Source: Chara braunii
Lineage: Eukaryota > Streptophyta > Charophyceae > Charales > Characeae
Direction of reading: 5' to 3'
DNA: 47,610 nucleotides
Assembly: GCA_003427395.1 (NCBI GenBank)
Contig: BFEA01000041.1
Coordinates: 4,282,492-4,330,101, forward strand
Both the position numbers and the translations under genes were made by a program. Under the pieces are notes generated by a model. It did not search any database and was not told the origin of the DNA. It was given only the letters and a program-made list of their open reading frames with translations. This document shows, piece by piece, positions 11,048-22,700 of this stretch (its first letter is position 1; each line of letters begins with the position of its first letter).

Positions 11048-11066
11048 CTGTCTCTTATACACATCT
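11048..11066. other. Tn5/Nextera mosaic-end adapter sequence (artefact)
   Basis: CTGTCTCTTATACACATCT matches the 19-bp Tn5 mosaic end used in Nextera and mate-pair libraries at every base. It is library DNA, not genome. The flanks change sharply at it: C-rich before, G-rich after. In translation it gives the VSYTHL and DVYKRQ peptides common as database contaminants. The two sides may not be adjacent in the genome. Confidence 0.95.
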
Positions 11067-11186
11067 GGGAGGAATGGTGGTAGAGGAGGTTGGGGGAGGG
11101 AGGAGGTGGGGGGGTTGGGGTAGGGATGGAAGGAGGGAGGAGGTGATGGCGGTTGGTGGGGCTGGGCTATTGGTGCTGATGAGCAG

Positions 11187-11514
11187 GCAGTTAAGGAATG
11201 TGAGTTGGCCATTCAGTTGGACCCCAACTTTGCGAGAGCGCATCAACGGCTGGGGGGATTGCTTACCCGGTTTGGCAAATTGGATGAGGCGATGTGGCAC
11301 CTGCACAAGAGTGAAGAGCTTGGGGCAGAGAGAAGCGACACGGGAAAAGTGGGCACTCTGCAGGAACACATTTCAAAGGCTGGCACAGCCACTGCCAACC
11401 AGGATTGGGATGAAGCACTTAGGCAGGCAGAAATGGCGATACAGGCGGGCGCTGATCTGACCATGGATGTGTGGAAGATCAGAGTGAAAGCTCTTCTGCA
11501 ACTTCGCCGTCTAG
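11187..11514 (+). CDS. TTL: TTL-like TPR protein, internal exon 1 of 3 seen
   Basis: The frame reads AVKECELAIQLDPNF, then RAHQRLGGLLTRFGKLDEA, a helix pair of tetratricopeptide type. It continues to QAEMAIQAGADLTM and ALLQLRRL, which follow the order known for TTL proteins (TPR plus thioredoxin-like domain, plant scaffold proteins). The exon ends at 11514 with a CTAG|GTATGG donor, leaving one base that joins the next exon. The 5' edge is uncertain: an in-frame TAG at 11121 sets the outer limit. An AG at 11185-11186 is a possible acceptor, but its upstream tract is G-rich, not pyrimidine-rich. The adapter relic lies 120 bases upstream. DNAJC7-type co-chaperones are a weaker alternative. Confidence 0.7.
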
Positions 11515-12659
11515 GTATGGGCAAAGTGCTGGACATTCACTTGAGCAGCATAAACACATGTTTAAAAACCAACACCCAACACTACCTTTGAGGCTTGAGC
11601 TTCCTCTTCCCGTGGCCGGTTTCTGCTGCCCACCAAGTCCAGAACAAACCAGCACGACACTCTTCGTTTTTTCTTTTTTGCTGGCATCACCTGCGGAATA
11701 GGTCCAAGAGGCCGAGCGCCTGAAGAATGTGGGTGAAAACACCAACAATTCATTGCAAAAGTTTGCCTGCGAGAGGTAGTGGTGGTGGTTTAAACTGTGA
11801 TGTTAGAAACAGATATGGTTTTCGGTATTTTGCCCTTTTTCGGAAGTTTTCCGTCATTCATTCTGTTTTTTTATTTCTTGTTTAGTAGAAACAAATCGTG
11901 CTCCTTTTGAGCTCGTAAGATGGAATGTTTTCTCCCTCAACATTTTTTTATGCAGCGAAAGTCTTCGATTCATCTCCTGGCAAGTATGTGAGAGCTCAAA
12001 CCACCACTCCAACAGCACCTGCACTGCTCATTTTTCTTGTCTTCTAGTACCAGGCCAAAATCTACACTGCGAGGTTCGGTGGGGAAGGGTACCACAATCA
12101 TTTTTCGTCACCGCCGCACTGTAGATTATAGGCTCGGGGAAATGCAAATTTTGTTTTGTCGAACAGAACCGGATGGAGTGGTGGCTTAATAGATAGATAG
12201 ATAGATACAAGTAAAGGATTTCAATTTTCAAATGATATTATCGGGAGAGTTAGATCATCTACCTCCACAGGCACATATTGTGCACACAGGATAGGGCACA
12301 GACAAATCAGGACACCACATTTTTAAAAACATAGGCCATGCATAATCCAGGACATGAGCTATCAGCGTCTCTCCAGAGGCAAGAGACCATGTCTACCATC
12401 TGGAAAGAAAACCACACAGCAGCAAGTCACCGGCGAGTCAGCAGCAGCTCCGTGGATGCCCTAAAGAGTCCTCATGATGATGCCCTGTATCTCTCCTTGG
12501 GTGGCCATTTGTGAATCCAAGCATTCGGGGCAAGATAAGTTCAATGGATTTCAGTTTTCGGACTTTTTCGCCTTGGTCAAAAGGAAGAAGAACGGGGTGA
12601 CAATAATGAATGGTTTATCGTGACAACCTTCTTTTTCTTTGCGCGTGTATTATGTGCAG
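11515..12659 (+). other. Intron 1 of the TTL-like gene (1,145 bp)
   Basis: Runs from the GTATGG donor to a TATGTGCAG acceptor preceded by a TTCTTTTTCTTT tract. It holds a short (ATAG)n near 12190-12206. At 12129-12177 it holds a 49-bp segment that recurs in diverged form at 38930-38978. An exon-like island at 11702-11775 does not fit the phase and is rejected. Confidence 0.6.
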
Positions 12660-12783
12660 CTGAAGCCGAGAAAGTGCTTCAAGAGGCGCAACAGGCTGAG
12701 TCTGCAGCACTGTGGCCTGGCGCAGCATCGTCAGACAGTGAGCTTTTGTGCCTGCGTGCAGAAATTGACATTGCGCTTGGCAG
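12660..12783 (+). CDS. TTL: TTL-like TPR protein, internal exon 2 of 3 seen
   Basis: After the CAG acceptor at 12657-12659, the first two bases complete an Ala codon begun in the previous exon, giving the junction LRRL-A-EAEKVLQEA. The exon then encodes QQAESAALWP and SELLCLRAEIDIALG, helical TPR-type sequence. It is 124 nt long and ends at CAG|GTGTGA with two bases left over. The phase match on both sides is strong support for the model. The N-terminal EAEKVL and C-terminal AEIDIALG segments are in the order expected between TPR blocks of TTL proteins. Confidence 0.7.
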
Positions 12784-12823
12784 GTGTGAACATTATCGGG
12801 AAAATAGCACTAAGATTCCCAAA

Positions 12824-12825
<2 letters not shown>

Positions 12826-12883
<58 letters not shown>
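12826..12883. repeat. (TC)n microsatellite
   Basis: 58 bases of pure TC, starting 43 bases after the exon 2 donor and followed by TG-rich sequence. Confidence 0.98.
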
Positions 12884-12887
<4 letters not shown>

Positions 12888-13044
12888 GTGTGTTTGTGTG
12901 TCTGACACTGTCTGTCCATGTCAGAAATGGAAGAAATTATTAGAATAGAGATAAGAATCATAAGATAGATATTTCACAAATTGAGCAATGTATATATGAT
13001 TTTTTCGAATAGCTTTACTTACTAATTCTAAAAAAACATATATA

Positions 13045-13107
13045 TTGATTGGTCTGTGTGTTCGTGCGTCCGTCCATGCATCCGTGCGTGCGTCCATCCG
13101 TCCGTGC

Positions 13108-13108
<1 letters not shown>
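13045..13108. repeat. Degenerate (CGTC/CGTG)n tetranucleotide
   Basis: Repeated CGTCCATC, CGTGCGTG and CGTCCGTC words lead directly into the long TC tract. Confidence 0.8.

Positions 13109-13187
<79 letters not shown>
13109..13187. repeat. (TC)n microsatellite
   Basis: About 79 bases of pure TC, followed within 20 bases by an isolated N at 13204, a sign of uncertain base calling beside the tract. Confidence 0.98.
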
Positions 13188-13190
<3 letters not shown>

Positions 13191-13204
13191 TGCCGACCTC
13201 CCCN

Positions 13205-13654
13205 CCTTAAAGCCAGCTTTCCCAAGATCATCATCTGCCCCTACGCTCGTGTGAGCGGCCTACTCGTCTGTCGTCCGTCCCTCTCTCGTCTGAACCCCCT
13301 TTCGTGTCTCCCAATGCCCATTCTGCGTAAACCCACTTCCGGAGGAGTATGAGGAATGGCAGGAGGATAAGGACTGGGCGAAATGCCCATAAAGTGTATT
13401 TGTTCAAGTGGCGGGAAATACTCCTCACTCATTTACGATAGCGAAAAATATTAATTCTGTGGGTAATTGCCGATGTCGGGAAGTCAATGTAAGTATCACG
13501 TGAGGGACGGCGGCAGTAGGATGCGTTTCTGGTCATCCCGCGGGTGATGGGGAGCAAGGAGATATGACCAATCAGCGAATGGGGGGGGGGGGCGGAAGGC
13601 GGCTTTTGTCGTAGTCTTTTGGTTCCGGGGGCCCAAGTCCCACTAGCAGCGTTG
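13205..13654. other. Intronic sequence, no feature recognised
   Basis: No coding match or clear repeat, apart from a G run near 13581-13591. Confidence 0.4.
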
Positions 13655-13704
13655 AGTTTCCTCAACGCCCGAATCTGGACGTGTTTGTGGTTATGTGCGG
13701 TTGA
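13655..13704. repeat. Inverted partial copy of the 110-bp unit at the left array edge
   Basis: The reverse complement of 13661-13690 matches 29 of 30 bases of the unit core. The word GTTTCCTCAAC at 13655-13665 is the inverse of GTTGAGGAAAC at 13700-13710, where the array begins, so the left edge can form a hairpin. Confidence 0.8.
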
Positions 13705-16700
13705 GGAAACTAAACGCGATTTTCTGCACGTCTCCACAAACACTTCCAGATTCGGGCGTTGAGGACTTTTGGTATAAGGTGGGAACACGATCGCCCCATT
13801 TGTCTTTTTTCGCAGGAAACTAAACGCGATTTTCTGCACGTCTCCACAAACACTTCCAGATTCGGGCGTTGAGGACTTTTGGTATAAGGTGGGAACACGA
13901 TCGCCCCATTTGTCTTTTTTCGCAGGAAACTAAACGCGATTTTCTGCACGTCTCCACAAACACTTCCAGATTCGGGCGTTGAGGACTTTTGGTATAAGGT
14001 GGGAACACGATCGCCCCATTTGTCTTTTTTCGCAGGAAACTAAACGCGATTTTCTGCACGTCTCCACAAACACTTCCAGATTCGGGCGTTGAGGACTTTT
14101 GGTATAAGGTGGGAACACGATCGCCCCATTTGTCTTTTTTCGCAGGAAACTAAACGCGATTTTCTGCACGTCTCCACAAACACTTCCAGATTCGGGCGTT
14201 GAGGACTTTTGGTATAAGGTGGGAACACGATCGCCCCATTTGTCTTTTTTCGCAGGAAACTAAACGCGATTTTCTGCACGTCTCCACAAACACTTCCAGA
14301 TTCGGGCGTTGAGGACTTTTGGTATAAGGTGGGAACACGATCGCCCCATTTGTCTTTTTTCGCAGGAAACTAAACGCGATTTTCTGCACGTCTCCACAAA
14401 CACTTCCAGATTCGGGCGTTGAGGACTTTTGGTATAAGGTGGGAACACGATCGCCCCATTTGTCTTTTTTCGCAGGAAACTAAACGCGATTTTCTGCACG
14501 TCTCCACAAACACTTCCAGATTCGGGCGTTGAGGACTTTTGGTATAAGGTGGGAACACGATCGCCCCATTTGTCTTTTTTCGCAGGAAACTAAACGCGAT
14601 TTTCTGCACGTCTCCACAAACACTTCCAGATTCGGGCGTTGAGGACTTTTGGTATAAGGTGGGAACACGATCGCCCCATTTGTCTTTTTTCGCAGGAAAC
14701 TAAACGCGATTTTCTGCACGTCTCCACAAACACTTCCAGATTCGGGCGTTGAGGACTTTTGGTATAAGGTGGGAACACGATCGCCCCATTTGTCTTTTTT
14801 CGCAGGAAACTAAACGCGATTTTCTGCACGTCTCCACAAACACTTCCAGATTCGGGCGTTGAGGACTTTTGGTATAAGGTGGGAACACGATCGCCCCATT
14901 TGTCTTTTTTCGCAGGAAACTAAACGCGATTTTCTGCACGTCTCCACAAACACTTCCAGATTCGGGCGTTGAGGACTTTTGGTATAAGGTGGGAACACGA
15001 TCGCCCCATTTGTCTTTTTTCGCAGGAAACTAAACGCGATTTTCTGCACGTCTCCACAAACACTTCCAGATTCGGGCGTTGAGGACTTTTGGTATAAGGT
15101 GGGAACACGATCGCCCCATTTGTCTTTTTTCGCAGGAAACTAAACGCGATTTTCTGCACGTCTCCACAAACACTTCCAGATTCGGGCGTTGAGGACTTTT
15201 GGTATAAGGTGGGAACACGATCGCCCCATTTGTCTTTTTTCGCAGGAAACTAAACGCGATTTTCTGCACGTCTCCACAAACACTTCCAGATTCGGGCGTT
15301 GAGGACTTTTGGTATAAGGTGGGAACACGATCGCCCCATTTGTCTTTTTTCGCAGGAAACTAAACGCGATTTTCTGCACGTCTCCACAAACACTTCCAGA
15401 TTCGGGCGTTGAGGACTTTTGGTATAAGGTGGGAACACGATCGCCCCATTTGTCTTTTTTCGCAGGAAACTAAACGCGATTTTCTGCACGTCTCCACAAA
15501 CACTTCCAGATTCGGGCGTTGAGGACTTTTGGTATAAGGTGGGAACACGATCGCCCCATTTGTCTTTTTTCGCAGGAAACTAAACGCGATTTTCTGCACG
15601 TCTCCACAAACACTTCCAGATTCGGGCGTTGAGGACTTTTGGTATAAGGTGGGAACACGATCGCCCCATTTGTCTTTTTTCGCAGGAAACTAAACGCGAT
15701 TTTCTGCACGTCTCCACAAACACTTCCAGATTCGGGCGTTGAGGACTTTTGGTATAAGGTGGGAACACGATCGCCCCATTTGTCTTTTTTCGCAGGAAAC
15801 TAAACGCGATTTTCTGCACGTCTCCACAAACACTTCCAGATTCGGGCGTTGAGGACTTTTGGTATAAGGTGGGAACACGATCGCCCCATTTGTCTTTTTT
15901 CGCAGGAAACTAAACGCGATTTTCTGCACGTCTCCACAAACACTTCCAGATTCGGGCGTTGAGGACTTTTGGTATAAGGTGGGAACACGATCGCCCCATT
16001 TGTCTTTTTTCGCAGGAAACTAAACGCGATTTTCTGCACGTCTCCACAAACACTTCCAGATTCGGGCGTTGAGGACTTTTGGTATAAGGTGGGAACACGA
16101 TCGCCCCATTTGTCTTTTTTCGCAGGAAACTAAACGCGATTTTCTGCACGTCTCCACAAACACTTCCAGATTCGGGCGTTGAGGACTTTTGGTATAAGGT
16201 GGGAACACGATCGCCCCATTTGTCTTTTTTCGCAGGAAACTAAACGCGATTTTCTGCACGTCTCCACAAACACTTCCAGATTCGGGCGTTGAGGACTTTT
16301 GGTATAAGGTGGGAACACGATCGCCCCATTTGTCTTTTTTCGCAGGAAACTAAACGCGATTTTCTGCACGTCTCCACAAACACTTCCAGATTCGGGCGTT
16401 GAGGACTTTTGGTATAAGGTGGGAACACGATCGCCCCATTTGTCTTTTTTCGCAGGAAACTAAACGCGATTTTCTGCACGTCTCCACAAACACTTCCAGA
16501 TTCGGGCGTTGAGGACTTTTGGTATAAGGTGGGAACACGATCGCCCCATTTGTCTTTTTTCGCAGGAAACTAAACGCGATTTTCTGCACGTCTCCACAAA
16601 CACTTCCAGATTCGGGCGTTGAGGACTTTTGGTATAAGGTGGGAACACGATCGCCCCATTTGTCTTTTTTCGCAGGAAACTAAACGCGATTTTCTGCACG

Positions 16701-19700
16701 TCTCCACAAACACTTCCAGATTCGGGCGTTGAGGACTTTTGGTATAAGGTGGGAACACGATCGCCCCATTTGTCTTTTTTCGCAGGAAACTAAACGCGAT
16801 TTTCTGCACGTCTCCACAAACACTTCCAGATTCGGGCGTTGAGGACTTTTGGTATAAGGTGGGAACACGATCGCCCCATTTGTCTTTTTTCGCAGGAAAC
16901 TAAACGCGATTTTCTGCACGTCTCCACAAACACTTCCAGATTCGGGCGTTGAGGACTTTTGGTATAAGGTGGGAACACGATCGCCCCATTTGTCTTTTTT
17001 CGCAGGAAACTAAACGCGATTTTCTGCACGTCTCCACAAACACTTCCAGATTCGGGCGTTGAGGACTTTTGGTATAAGGTGGGAACACGATCGCCCCATT
17101 TGTCTTTTTTCGCAGGAAACTAAACGCGATTTTCTGCACGTCTCCACAAACACTTCCAGATTCGGGCGTTGAGGACTTTTGGTATAAGGTGGGAACACGA
17201 TCGCCCCATTTGTCTTTTTTCGCAGGAAACTAAACGCGATTTTCTGCACGTCTCCACAAACACTTCCAGATTCGGGCGTTGAGGACTTTTGGTATAAGGT
17301 GGGAACACGATCGCCCCATTTGTCTTTTTTCGCAGGAAACTAAACGCGATTTTCTGCACGTCTCCACAAACACTTCCAGATTCGGGCGTTGAGGACTTTT
17401 GGTATAAGGTGGGAACACGATCGCCCCATTTGTCTTTTTTCGCAGGAAACTAAACGCGATTTTCTGCACGTCTCCACAAACACTTCCAGATTCGGGCGTT
17501 GAGGACTTTTGGTATAAGGTGGGAACACGATCGCCCCATTTGTCTTTTTTCGCAGGAAACTAAACGCGATTTTCTGCACGTCTCCACAAACACTTCCAGA
17601 TTCGGGCGTTGAGGACTTTTGGTATAAGGTGGGAACACGATCGCCCCATTTGTCTTTTTTCGCAGGAAACTAAACGCGATTTTCTGCACGTCTCCACAAA
17701 CACTTCCAGATTCGGGCGTTGAGGACTTTTGGTATAAGGTGGGAACACGATCGCCCCATTTGTCTTTTTTCGCAGGAAACTAAACGCGATTTTCTGCACG
17801 TCTCCACAAACACTTCCAGATTCGGGCGTTGAGGACTTTTGGTATAAGGTGGGAACACGATCGCCCCATTTGTCTTTTTTCGCAGGAAACTAAACGCGAT
17901 TTTCTGCACGTCTCCACAAACACTTCCAGATTCGGGCGTTGAGGACTTTTGGTATAAGGTGGGAACACGATCGCCCCATTTGTCTTTTTTCGCAGGAAAC
18001 TAAACGCGATTTTCTGCACGTCTCCACAAACACTTCCAGATTCGGGCGTTGAGGACTTTTGGTATAAGGTGGGAACACGATCGCCCCATTTGTCTTTTTT
18101 CGCAGGAAACTAAACGCGATTTTCTGCACGTCTCCACAAACACTTCCAGATTCGGGCGTTGAGGACTTTTGGTATAAGGTGGGAACACGATCGCCCCATT
18201 TGTCTTTTTTCGCAGGAAACTAAACGCGATTTTCTGCACGTCTCCACAAACACTTCCAGATTCGGGCGTTGAGGACTTTTGGTATAAGGTGGGAACACGA
18301 TCGCCCCATTTGTCTTTTTTCGCAGGAAACTAAACGCGATTTTCTGCACGTCTCCACAAACACTTCCAGATTCGGGCGTTGAGGACTTTTGGTATAAGGT
18401 GGGAACACGATCGCCCCATTTGTCTTTTTTCGCAGGAAACTAAACGCGATTTTCTGCACGTCTCCACAAACACTTCCAGATTCGGGCGTTGAGGACTTTT
18501 GGTATAAGGTGGGAACACGATCGCCCCATTTGTCTTTTTTCGCAGGAAACTAAACGCGATTTTCTGCACGTCTCCACAAACACTTCCAGATTCGGGCGTT
18601 GAGGACTTTTGGTATAAGGTGGGAACACGATCGCCCCATTTGTCTTTTTTCGCAGGAAACTAAACGCGATTTTCTGCACGTCTCCACAAACACTTCCAGA
18701 TTCGGGCGTTGAGGACTTTTGGTATAAGGTGGGAACACGATCGCCCCATTTGTCTTTTTTCGCAGGAAACTAAACGCGATTTTCTGCACGTCTCCACAAA
18801 CACTTCCAGATTCGGGCGTTGAGGACTTTTGGTATAAGGTGGGAACACGATCGCCCCATTTGTCTTTTTTCGCAGGAAACTAAACGCGATTTTCTGCACG
18901 TCTCCACAAACACTTCCAGATTCGGGCGTTGAGGACTTTTGGTATAAGGTGGGAACACGATCGCCCCATTTGTCTTTTTTCGCAGGAAACTAAACGCGAT
19001 TTTCTGCACGTCTCCACAAACACTTCCAGATTCGGGCGTTGAGGACTTTTGGTATAAGGTGGGAACACGATCGCCCCATTTGTCTTTTTTCGCAGGAAAC
19101 TAAACGCGATTTTCTGCACGTCTCCACAAACACTTCCAGATTCGGGCGTTGAGGACTTTTGGTATAAGGTGGGAACACGATCGCCCCATTTGTCTTTTTT
19201 CGCAGGAAACTAAACGCGATTTTCTGCACGTCTCCACAAACACTTCCAGATTCGGGCGTTGAGGACTTTTGGTATAAGGTGGGAACACGATCGCCCCATT
19301 TGTCTTTTTTCGCAGGAAACTAAACGCGATTTTCTGCACGTCTCCACAAACACTTCCAGATTCGGGCGTTGAGGACTTTTGGTATAAGGTGGGAACACGA
19401 TCGCCCCATTTGTCTTTTTTCGCAGGAAACTAAACGCGATTTTCTGCACGTCTCCACAAACACTTCCAGATTCGGGCGTTGAGGACTTTTGGTATAAGGT
19501 GGGAACACGATCGCCCCATTTGTCTTTTTTCGCAGGAAACTAAACGCGATTTTCTGCACGTCTCCACAAACACTTCCAGATTCGGGCGTTGAGGACTTTT
19601 GGTATAAGGTGGGAACACGATCGCCCCATTTGTCTTTTTTCGCAGGAAACTAAACGCGATTTTCTGCACGTCTCCACAAACACTTCCAGATTCGGGCGTT

Positions 19701-22700
19701 GAGGACTTTTGGTATAAGGTGGGAACACGATCGCCCCATTTGTCTTTTTTCGCAGGAAACTAAACGCGATTTTCTGCACGTCTCCACAAACACTTCCAGA
19801 TTCGGGCGTTGAGGACTTTTGGTATAAGGTGGGAACACGATCGCCCCATTTGTCTTTTTTCGCAGGAAACTAAACGCGATTTTCTGCACGTCTCCACAAA
19901 CACTTCCAGATTCGGGCGTTGAGGACTTTTGGTATAAGGTGGGAACACGATCGCCCCATTTGTCTTTTTTCGCAGGAAACTAAACGCGATTTTCTGCACG
20001 TCTCCACAAACACTTCCAGATTCGGGCGTTGAGGACTTTTGGTATAAGGTGGGAACACGATCGCCCCATTTGTCTTTTTTCGCAGGAAACTAAACGCGAT
20101 TTTCTGCACGTCTCCACAAACACTTCCAGATTCGGGCGTTGAGGACTTTTGGTATAAGGTGGGAACACGATCGCCCCATTTGTCTTTTTTCGCAGGAAAC
20201 TAAACGCGATTTTCTGCACGTCTCCACAAACACTTCCAGATTCGGGCGTTGAGGACTTTTGGTATAAGGTGGGAACACGATCGCCCCATTTGTCTTTTTT
20301 CGCAGGAAACTAAACGCGATTTTCTGCACGTCTCCACAAACACTTCCAGATTCGGGCGTTGAGGACTTTTGGTATAAGGTGGGAACACGATCGCCCCATT
20401 TGTCTTTTTTCGCAGGAAACTAAACGCGATTTTCTGCACGTCTCCACAAACACTTCCAGATTCGGGCGTTGAGGACTTTTGGTATAAGGTGGGAACACGA
20501 TCGCCCCATTTGTCTTTTTTCGCAGGAAACTAAACGCGATTTTCTGCACGTCTCCACAAACACTTCCAGATTCGGGCGTTGAGGACTTTTGGTATAAGGT
20601 GGGAACACGATCGCCCCATTTGTCTTTTTTCGCAGGAAACTAAACGCGATTTTCTGCACGTCTCCACAAACACTTCCAGATTCGGGCGTTGAGGACTTTT
20701 GGTATAAGGTGGGAACACGATCGCCCCATTTGTCTTTTTTCGCAGGAAACTAAACGCGATTTTCTGCACGTCTCCACAAACACTTCCAGATTCGGGCGTT
20801 GAGGACTTTTGGTATAAGGTGGGAACACGATCGCCCCATTTGTCTTTTTTCGCAGGAAACTAAACGCGATTTTCTGCACGTCTCCACAAACACTTCCAGA
20901 TTCGGGCGTTGAGGACTTTTGGTATAAGGTGGGAACACGATCGCCCCATTTGTCTTTTTTCGCAGGAAACTAAACGCGATTTTCTGCACGTCTCCACAAA
21001 CACTTCCAGATTCGGGCGTTGAGGACTTTTGGTATAAGGTGGGAACACGATCGCCCCATTTGTCTTTTTTCGCAGGAAACTAAACGCGATTTTCTGCACG
21101 TCTCCACAAACACTTCCAGATTCGGGCGTTGAGGACTTTTGGTATAAGGTGGGAACACGATCGCCCCATTTGTCTTTTTTCGCAGGAAACTAAACGCGAT
21201 TTTCTGCACGTCTCCACAAACACTTCCAGATTCGGGCGTTGAGGACTTTTGGTATAAGGTGGGAACACGATCGCCCCATTTGTCTTTTTTCGCAGGAAAC
21301 TAAACGCGATTTTCTGCACGTCTCCACAAACACTTCCAGATTCGGGCGTTGAGGACTTTTGGTATAAGGTGGGAACACGATCGCCCCATTTGTCTTTTTT
21401 CGCAGGAAACTAAACGCGATTTTCTGCACGTCTCCACAAACACTTCCAGATTCGGGCGTTGAGGACTTTTGGTATAAGGTGGGAACACGATCGCCCCATT
21501 TGTCTTTTTTCGCAGGAAACTAAACGCGATTTTCTGCACGTCTCCACAAACACTTCCAGATTCGGGCGTTGAGGACTTTTGGTATAAGGTGGGAACACGA
21601 TCGCCCCATTTGTCTTTTTTCGCAGGAAACTAAACGCGATTTTCTGCACGTCTCCACAAACACTTCCAGATTCGGGCGTTGAGGACTTTTGGTATAAGGT
21701 GGGAACACGATCGCCCCATTTGTCTTTTTTCGCAGGAAACTAAACGCGATTTTCTGCACGTCTCCACAAACACTTCCAGATTCGGGCGTTGAGGACTTTT
21801 GGTATAAGGTGGGAACACGATCGCCCCATTTGTCTTTTTTCGCAGGAAACTAAACGCGATTTTCTGCACGTCTCCACAAACACTTCCAGATTCGGGCGTT
21901 GAGGACTTTTGGTATAAGGTGGGAACACGATCGCCCCATTTGTCTTTTTTCGCAGGAAACTAAACGCGATTTTCTGCACGTCTCCACAAACACTTCCAGA
22001 TTCGGGCGTTGAGGACTTTTGGTATAAGGTGGGAACACGATCGCCCCATTTGTCTTTTTTCGCAGGAAACTAAACGCGATTTTCTGCACGTCTCCACAAA
22101 CACTTCCAGATTCGGGCGTTGAGGACTTTTGGTATAAGGTGGGAACACGATCGCCCCATTTGTCTTTTTTCGCAGGAAACTAAACGCGATTTTCTGCACG
22201 TCTCCACAAACACTTCCAGATTCGGGCGTTGAGGACTTTTGGTATAAGGTGGGAACACGATCGCCCCATTTGTCTTTTTTCGCAGGAAACTAAACGCGAT
22301 TTTCTGCACGTCTCCACAAACACTTCCAGATTCGGGCGTTGAGGACTTTTGGTATAAGGTGGGAACACGATCGCCCCATTTGTCTTTTTTCGCAGGAAAC
22401 TAAACGCGATTTTCTGCACGTCTCCACAAACACTTCCAGATTCGGGCGTTGAGGACTTTTGGTATAAGGTGGGAACACGATCGCCCCATTTGTCTTTTTT
22501 CGCAGGAAACTAAACGCGATTTTCTGCACGTCTCCACAAACACTTCCAGATTCGGGCGTTGAGGACTTTTGGTATAAGGTGGGAACACGATCGCCCCATT
22601 TGTCTTTTTTCGCAGGAAACTAAACGCGATTTTCTGCACGTCTCCACAAACACTTCCAGATTCGGGCGTTGAGGACTTTTGGTATAAGGTGGGAACACGA

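Noticed and set aside
10918-11460. 180-codon plus-strand frame spanning the adapter
   Set aside because: It reads through the Tn5 mosaic end and is out of frame with the supported TPR exon, so it is an artefact.
11702-11775. Exon-like island in intron 1 (VQEAERLKNVGENT..., between AG and GTAGTG)
   Set aside because: Its open frame is not the phase left by the exon ending at 11514; in the required phase a TGA appears within twelve codons. Direct joining of 11514 to 12660 gives the expected TPR sequence.
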